Origin: Pithys albifrons albifrons
Taxonomy: Eukaryota > Chordata > Aves > Passeriformes > Thamnophilidae
DNA: 64,000 nt
Assembly (NCBI RefSeq): GCF_047495875.1
Contig: NC_092460.1
Coordinates: 6,066,520-6,130,519, forward strand
Reading direction: 5' to 3'
In this document: one piece after another, positions 57,491 to 64,000 of the stretch
How positions within the stretch are numbered: the stretch's first letter is position 1
Layout: every line of letters starts with the position of its first letter
Position numbers and translations under genes: made by a program
The notes under the pieces: model-generated
The model's database searches: none
Seen by the model: only the letters and a program-made list of their open reading frames with translations
What the model was told of the DNA's origin: nothing

Positions 57491-57925
57491 CATAAACTGA
57501 TCAGAGAGTTGGAACACATTTCCTATGAGGAAAGGCTGAGGGGGCTGTGGTTGTTTAGCCTGGAGAACACTCCTGGAACACCTCATTGCAGCCCTTCAAA
57601 GCTTAAAGGGGCTTATATGAAAGACTGGGACAGACTTTTTAATAGGAGTTGTAACAGTAGGACAAGGGGTAACAGTTTGAAACTGAAAACGAGTAGATTC
57701 AGACTGGATAGAAGGAAGCAAACTTTTGTAATGAGGGGGTGAAACACTGGCACAGGTTGCCCAGAGAGGTGGTGTGTGCCCCATCCCTGGGTGTTCAAAG
57801 TCAGGTTGGTCAGGGCTCGGAGAAATCTGACCCAGCTGAAGATGTCCTTCCTCACTGCAAGGGGTTGGTCTAGATGGCCTTTAAAAGTCCCCTCCAACCC
57901 CAACATTCTATGATTCTTTGATTTC
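57491..57925 (+). mobile_element. CR1 LINE 3' fragment, about 435 bp
   Basis: Family blocks occur in order: actgatcagagagttggaac, then tcctatgaggaaaggctgag, then cctcattgcagcccttcaaa, then ggacaaggggtaacagtttg, then gacactggcacaggttgccc-like sequence, then ccatccctgggtgttcaaag. The end is tccaaccccaacattctatg followed by attctttgat. It covers the last part of the ORF2 region and the 3' UTR. Small internal deletions and stops make it non-functional. The orientation is sense on the plus strand. Confidence 0.95.
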
Positions 57926-60900
57926 TCAGTGTGCTCTGCAGGATGTTGCAAGAGATGGGTATTTCAGCCAGTAGTTTGAGGCATGTGATATCTTGAGGAA
58001 GGCTGAGCAGCTTCATACAAAAAGTTCTTGAGCTCAGTGCATCAGTGTTATTTACAAATTAGTTTACTTGTTTAGGGCCATTCCTCACCACCACACTCCA
58101 GGTATGATATATTTGACCTCAGAGTGACAGTTTGCTTCATCTGCAAGTTCTTAATTGCTGTGCAAACCCAGCAATAATTACCTAAGAAGAGAGGAAAAGG
58201 CAGGCATAAGTTGTTCATCCATTTTAAATGTGGATCCATATTAATGGTATAGCATTTCCCACATTTCTGCATGTTATGCCTTTTTTTTTATTGTCTGGCT
58301 GCACGAACTTCTAAAAACCTGAACCAAGTTGTCATAGCATCATACTTTGACTGGACTGAATGTCCCATGGAGTCAGCTGATATGTCAGGACTTTATGAAG
58401 ACAGAATAAGATTAATGAGAGGGAAGTGCAGAGAGTTCCTCACAATATTGGCACCATCATGCCCCCAGGAAGTGCAAAGGTTGTTCTCTCTGTTCAAACA
58501 GACTTGCCTGACTATCTGCTTCAGACAAAGAGTGGGTTGCTTTGCTGAAGAGTGTTAATAAGACATGCCAGATCTTAGCATAGCCAGTCAATATGACAAA
58601 TCCTGTAGTGTGAAAAAAATGGTCAGGACAGAACAGAGCTTCAAAGAGCAACCCCAGCACCAGAACAGACTCGAGTAATTATAAGATCTACTGTGCTGCC
58701 CAAGCACACTCAACAAAGAGTATCTTAACTTTCCCAGTCCTTCAAAATCCTTTTTTTTTCCTACTTCTTGAGTGCAGTGGGGTTTACAAAGCATAAGTTT
58801 TCAAAAGTGACAGATTTAAATCCAAACCAAAATAACAACAGGAAAACAGGAAAACATCACACCAGGTTTATGAGAGAGAAAATCAGATGGCATTTTTACA
58901 TGCAAATGATGAATATCTGAGGGAAAGAATTCAATATGATAAATGTGATGTTTCCTCTCTGCTGTTAAATGAGCTCCTGTGATGCATTTGTCTATCCCAG
59001 CCTTACATTTCCATAGGAAATTGCACAAGCTTTCCCATGCAAATTTGCAGCAGATGTAAAGGGGATAAGGAGCACAAGGTCATGGTGGGTTAACCCATCA
59101 ATCCAAAATAAATGATGGATTTCTTTTTCCTATCAAGGAAGGAAACTGAAAAGAGGAAAAACTCTTCTAGGTTTCTCTGTGGGGTTTGTCTGTTTGTTTT
59201 TCCAATTTTTAATGGGAATTACTACTACCAGTATGTTTTTACTTTCTTAGGAAGAACAGAGTCTATCACAGTCATGGACTGAGTTCATGGCTCAGTAGTA
59301 GTTGACCACAGTGCCAATAGCCAAGGCTGCATTGAAACATTTAACTTGCTCTCACTGTGTCTTTCAGGCTTGAAAAAACTTTATATAATTCCAGAATCTC
59401 CTTCAAAAGAGTTTAGTTTCTGTCATCAGTAGCTATGCCAGCAGGGAAAACACTTTTCAGCAGTATAAGGAGTGTACACTGTCCCTTCACCAGGGCTTTC
59501 TGTAACAGTGCTATTGTACAGGGATCTTCATCATTTCACCTTGTGTCCTTCTTCAAATTATCTTCTTTAAAATATTGAATAAAGAGGGAAAACCAAATAA
59601 TTGTATCACTTGCACAGGCAACTTTCTGGTTTTTCCCACTTGGAAGCCAATACCACAACTCATCATCTCTCAGTCCCCAAACACGCAGAATTTTCACTAC
59701 AGCCAGATAAGGTTCTGCCAGGAAAGACTGTAACAGCAAACCAAACACACTGAACCTGATTTTCATAGGGAAAGACAAAGTGAAAATGAAGTGAGTTAAT
59801 CATAAATGTTGTTCTTGAAAGGACACTCAAAGTTTAAGATGGCGCTACACACAAAGGGTTAGACTTCAGATGGAGAAATGTTACAGTTGTTGTGTGTCTC
59901 TGCTGAAGACAAGGAAAACTTTTCCCATCACTGTAGAGGGCTCCTTGATTAGGGAATAAAAAAAAAGGAAGAAACAAATAATGACAGCCAATTTCCAGTG
60001 CTTTTAGGCTATTCATATCAAACAGTGTGATGAATGTAGCAATATCACTTTTGGCTATAGCACAAAAAATATTATTCTCTATAGACACTGCAGCATAAAA
60101 CAAAAATGCTTTTATTACCAGTAGCAATGATGTGACATGCCTGATAAATGCCACTTTAAGACTCCTTTGGGTCCCAGCATCCCTTCACACTTATTATCAA
60201 GTTACTAATAGATTCTGTAGGTTTGACTGGCCATCATTTAGGAGTGTCATTTGCTCTAAAATGACAGAAAAGTAAAATGTTCTAAAAAGCTCAATTTTTC
60301 CTCTTTTCCCTGACTGAGTGACTAATGAGTAAGAATAATAACTTTTATTCATGTTGTCTAGGTGATAAAATGGCCATTGTAGAATGATGAATATCAAGTA
60401 AAGATGTTTTCATTTAACACAGGCAGGGGGAAAAAAACATGAACCTTAAAGTCTTAAAAACATGAAAGAGAGCAGGCAGCTATTTAAGAATTCTCATCTC
60501 CTCTATGACAACTGAGTCTGTTTCCCTTTGTTATTAGTTTTTCTCTGGATGCAGAGAAGCATTGAAAACAACAGGGTCAGACATGTTAGAGCTTAAATTC
60601 GTCCTTGCAGGATGATACTGTCCAAAGGCCCCCACTGAGAGTAACACTCCTTTATTCTGGGTAATGTATAGACATACCATAAAGGTTAATTCCTGCAGCA
60701 GAGTGTAGAAGTTACATAAACCAGACAGGCAGAAGATCAGAGCAGAAAGAGATGCAAAAAAAAGGAGAAAAGAGTTGTGTAGCAGATTCCTGGCAGATCT
60801 CACAGTGTATTATATTTAGATTAGAGATGATACTTCAGTTGCAAACACCTTGGAAAGGTCTTTGCAAGTCAACCATAATAGCCAGAAGATAATTTTCACC

Positions 60901-62371
60901 CACAGATGGTTTCTACACTATACTACAGTACCAACAGAAAAAAGAATATAAACCACTTCTTTCTGCAAATTTAATTAATGGGAGCTGAGTCCCTAATTCT
61001 CTAAAGCCACTTAAACCCCAGCATAAATTTTTGCCTGTATTAGAGAATTTGGTCTCCCCATGACAAAGATGCAGTAAGTGATTTTATATTAATGAATTCA
61101 GTGTAAATGCTCATCTGACCCTTTGCTCATCATGCTCAGTCCTTGTAGTTCAGCCTGGTCAGCAATGGGGGCCACTGGGGTTGATCTCTTCTGGAAAGAA
61201 CAAAATATTACATAGTAAGTTTTCTTTCAAGAGAATAGATTTTGTCTTGCTCCTCACCTGGAGGGAGAAAAAAACCCAAACAACAAAACTCCCCCAAAAG
61301 AAACCAACAAACTCCAAAATCCCACTTCTTTTCAACCCAATTGTGTGTTGGTAAAGCATTCCTTAAAAATCTACCTTTCCTTAAGGTAGTTCAGCCTGTT
61401 CAGTCCAGTGAGTTTACTTGTGGATCAAAGGCACAAAGCAATATTGTGTCTGTATAAACATGGTAGCAAGTAATCATATTCCAATGTTATTTAAAGTAAA
61501 GGGTTACTTTAGATTTGACATGGCAGCAGCTCCAATAACTTCAGTGGAAAGCTACTGATTTGCACATATTACATCCTGATTCAGTTTCATTGGCTTCAGC
61601 ATTGATTTTCGTCTGGATGAGTAAACCACCTTTAGCTTTTCAGTTCTTCAGGGTGATTGAAATGCAACTGGAGAGCCCAGTCCTGCCAAAAAGGGATTGA
61701 GCTAATTCAGAGCAAGTGTGTTTGGTTGTTCTCCTTGAAATGAAGAAATTCCATCACAAAAAGGGCCCAAAGGACAAAGGGCTTTGAGGTGCAGGGGATG
61801 AATGAACAGCACTCCAACTGATTAACCAGGCAGAGCAAAGGAGAGACTGTGGGAGATTAAAACATCCACTGCTAAGGCCTCAGGAAAGGAGTCAGGTCTG
61901 CAGCTCCCTCAGGAACAGGGTCACAGTCTCTGGTGCTCTCTGAGGGGACCAGAGTGCCATTGCCACTGTGCTCCTGATTCATGAGACAGACTTTGAAACA
62001 CCAGCTCTGGTTACTCAGTGGTCAGATTGGATCATAACAAGTTCCTTGGCAAAGATGAGAAAAAACCCCAAGGGTATGATCAGAAAGATCACAAAATGCT
62101 GCTCTGGCTGTATTGCAGGCTGTGTAATGTAAACTCTATCAAATAAACACTCCCAGATATTTTCCTACTCTCCGATTACTGCACTAGAAATGCTCAATAA
62201 TGTTCAACAAATGTACAAAAACAGCATATGCCAATCCAGCATTTCCTTCAAACTGTTCTATTTTCAGCTCCTGTTTTGTTCAATTAACACTGCTGTAACT
62301 GACTCACTCTCATTACATCTGAGCCTCTTGAGAAGAACAGAAGGAGGTTTTGTTAGCACTGAAAACCCATA
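57926..62371. other. AT-rich unique sequence, no recognisable gene
   Basis: Short chance frames only, up to 106 codons at 59834-60154 minus. I see no repeats beyond homopolymer runs, no CpG cluster and no convincing exon. A 95-codon plus frame at 58271-58558 has no known motif. Confidence 0.6.
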
Positions 62372-62897
62372 ATTCACAGAATATCCTGAGTTGGAAGGGA
62401 TCCACAAGGATCATCGAAGTCCATGTCCTGGCCCTGCACTGGACAGCCCCGAGAATCCCACCATGCCCCTGAGAGTGTTGACCTGCTGAGCTCTGTCAGG
62501 GTTGGAGCTGTGACCACTTCCTGGGGGAGCCTGTTCAGTGTCCAACCACCCTCTGGGTAAAAAAACTTTTTCTAATATTCAACTTAAACCTCCCCTGGCA
62601 CAACTTCAAGCCATTCCCTTGGCTCCTGTCACTGATGACCAGAGAGAACAGGTCAGTGCTGACCCTTCTGGGGATGTTGAAGACCCCAATGAGGTCTCCT
62701 CTCAGTCTCCTCTTCTCCAGGCTGAACAGACCAAGTGACCTCAGCTACTCCTCATATGGCCCCTCCAGACCATTCACCATCTTCATGACTCTCCTGTGGA
62801 TGCTCTCTAATAGTTTAATGTCTATTTCATTCTGTGTGCCCAAAATTGCCCCCAGCACTTGAGGTGAGGCCGTAGCAATGCAGAGTAGAGAGGGACT
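62372..62897 (-). mobile_element. CR1 LINE 3' fragment, about 525 bp, inverted
   Basis: This is the longest CR1 copy in the window, oriented on the minus strand. The plus strand starts at the element's 3' end (aattcacagaatatcctgag, then ttggaagggatccacaagga). It runs up through the blocks cttctccaggctgaacagac and gtgcccaaaattgcccccag to gaggtgaggccgtagcaatg. In family terms it spans the distal ORF2 and 3' UTR. The orientation is opposite to all other CR1 copies here. Open frames across it are translated repeat. Confidence 0.96.
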
Positions 62898-64000
62898 GTG
62901 TGTTAGAAATCATTTGTAAAATTATTTTTTTAGTCCTAAAGACAAACTCATTTTACCCAAGCCTAGAAGACTCTCTTGCTATTAAATCATCATCACTGAA
63001 AACAATTGAAAGGTCATTTTGTCAGTGTTCTCATTCTATATTGCCAGACCCAAATTTCCCTGTGTGTGCCCGGATCTCTCTGCCTGAGGCACTTTCTGTC
63101 TTTGTTGCTCAGGTGAAGGCAGCTGCTGTGTGGATATACTTTACAATGTGTTTTGAAATTATGCTCTAAATAAAAATTGAGTTCTGTAGGCTGCAATAGG
63201 CAAGGATAAATAAGGAATGTGTCTGTGGTTTAAATACAGTGAGTAAAGCACACATCCCTAACAGAGAGTAAGAAACACTTCTGCATAGAGGCAGGAAGGT
63301 AAGATGTTTTAAATAAAATCTAAAATCTAGTACTAATGAGCATTTCTGTGATGGATTTGTATTAAAATTCCCTTGTAAAGATTTTAAAAACAGGTGTATT
63401 AAAATGTTCATTTGAAATTGTTATGAATTTTTGTCTGAGGAGCAAGTTGTCTAAAAGGTTCAATTTTCTAGCACAGAACTGTATTCACTTTATGAAATAT
63501 TTTGCATTATATTTTAATTAAAGTTATAATTATAGAACTAAATATAATTAGCTTCTTTCTTCAAAAGAAATTGAAAGTGAACTTACTTTATTAAATTTTC
63601 AATTTGTTTCCTGCAGTGTTACATAGTTTATTCTAATTAATTGAATGAGATCTCATAAATATTTTATCAACATAGGGATATGATTAACAGCTCGAGTTTT
63701 GTGTGGTTTTCCTTTTTCTTTCCAGCTTTATTTTCCTCTGCATTACCACTCCCCCATGTTCATGTTCCCTCTCCTGCCTTGGTGACAATCTCAGTGTGGG
63801 AGCCCTGCCAGAACCCCCCCTCTGCCACTGCAAAATGCTGCATTTTTGCAGTCTTGGCCACAAGAAGCCATTTTTAACTTCTCTTTGGGCATGTTTGTTA
63901 TCTAAGGAAGCTCTCATATAACACAGGCCGTGGAAGTGACACTCATTTCTTATGTGATTTATGACTTCACACTGAATGGCTTCCTGCAGAATCTTCTCTG
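62898..64000. other. AT-rich unique sequence to the window end
   Basis: The stretch is very AT-rich around 63480-63660. A pyrimidine-rich acceptor-like tract (gttttcctttttctttccag) ends at about 63725. The downstream sequence has no strong donor before the window ends, so an exon continuing past the edge cannot be assessed. No gene is recognised. Confidence 0.55.

Noticed and set aside
62538..62862. Open frames of 66 and 75 codons
   Set aside because: They are translated antisense CR1 sequence, not host genes.

Overview
This window looks like nuclear DNA from a bird, or failing that another sauropsid. The basis is a set of seven 3'-truncated CR1 LINE copies. Their tails carry the avian-type signature: a run resembling ggttggac, then tgatct, then cccttccaacc, ending in attctatgattct. 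I see no Alu, B1, L1 or MIR-like interspersed repeat. The CR1 copies add up to roughly 1.85 kb, about 3% of the window, which fits a compact bird genome. Nothing looks prokaryotic: there are no operons, no ribosome-binding-site spacing, no CRISPR array and no rRNA or tRNA gene. The longest open frames are about 150 codons, scattered over all frames, and resemble no protein I recognise. I therefore read the window as intron or intergenic DNA and name no protein-coding gene.

Layout. 1-5.6 kb is AT-rich and unique. 5.6-6.0 kb is a clear CpG island with a TATA-like box and a splice donor, the best candidate promoter and first exon (plus strand). 6-13 kb is moderately GC-rich unique sequence with a short CR1 tail at 11.74 kb and a strongly A+C-skewed block at 12.06-12.3 kb. 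A possible degenerate solo LTR (minus) lies at 14.2-14.7 kb. CR1 tails follow at 19.1 and 21.95 kb, with a 22-bp minisatellite at 20.1 kb and a 31-bp tandem duplication at 22.6 kb. 22.8-35 kb is largely AT-rich desert, with homeodomain-type TAATTA/TTAATT cores and a perfect POU octamer at 30.7 kb. A small CpG-rich patch at 41.95-42.08 kb ends at a good splice donor and could be a second first exon. Larger CR1 fragments lie at 49.4 and 57.5 kb (plus) and 62.4 kb (minus). The rest is unique AT-rich sequence.

Within this non-coding background I found several exon-like segments with strong splice signals. The clearest are 39716-39839 (minus), 48826-48898, 30462-30525, 36326-36541 and 54549-54765 (all plus). 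None could be assigned to a protein family, and pseudo-exons of this quality arise by chance in tens of kilobases, so they are leads only. If the two CpG-rich patches are promoters, the simplest model is one plus-strand transcription unit, coding or lncRNA, with alternative first exons and large introns. I see no direct evidence of a new multi-gene system.
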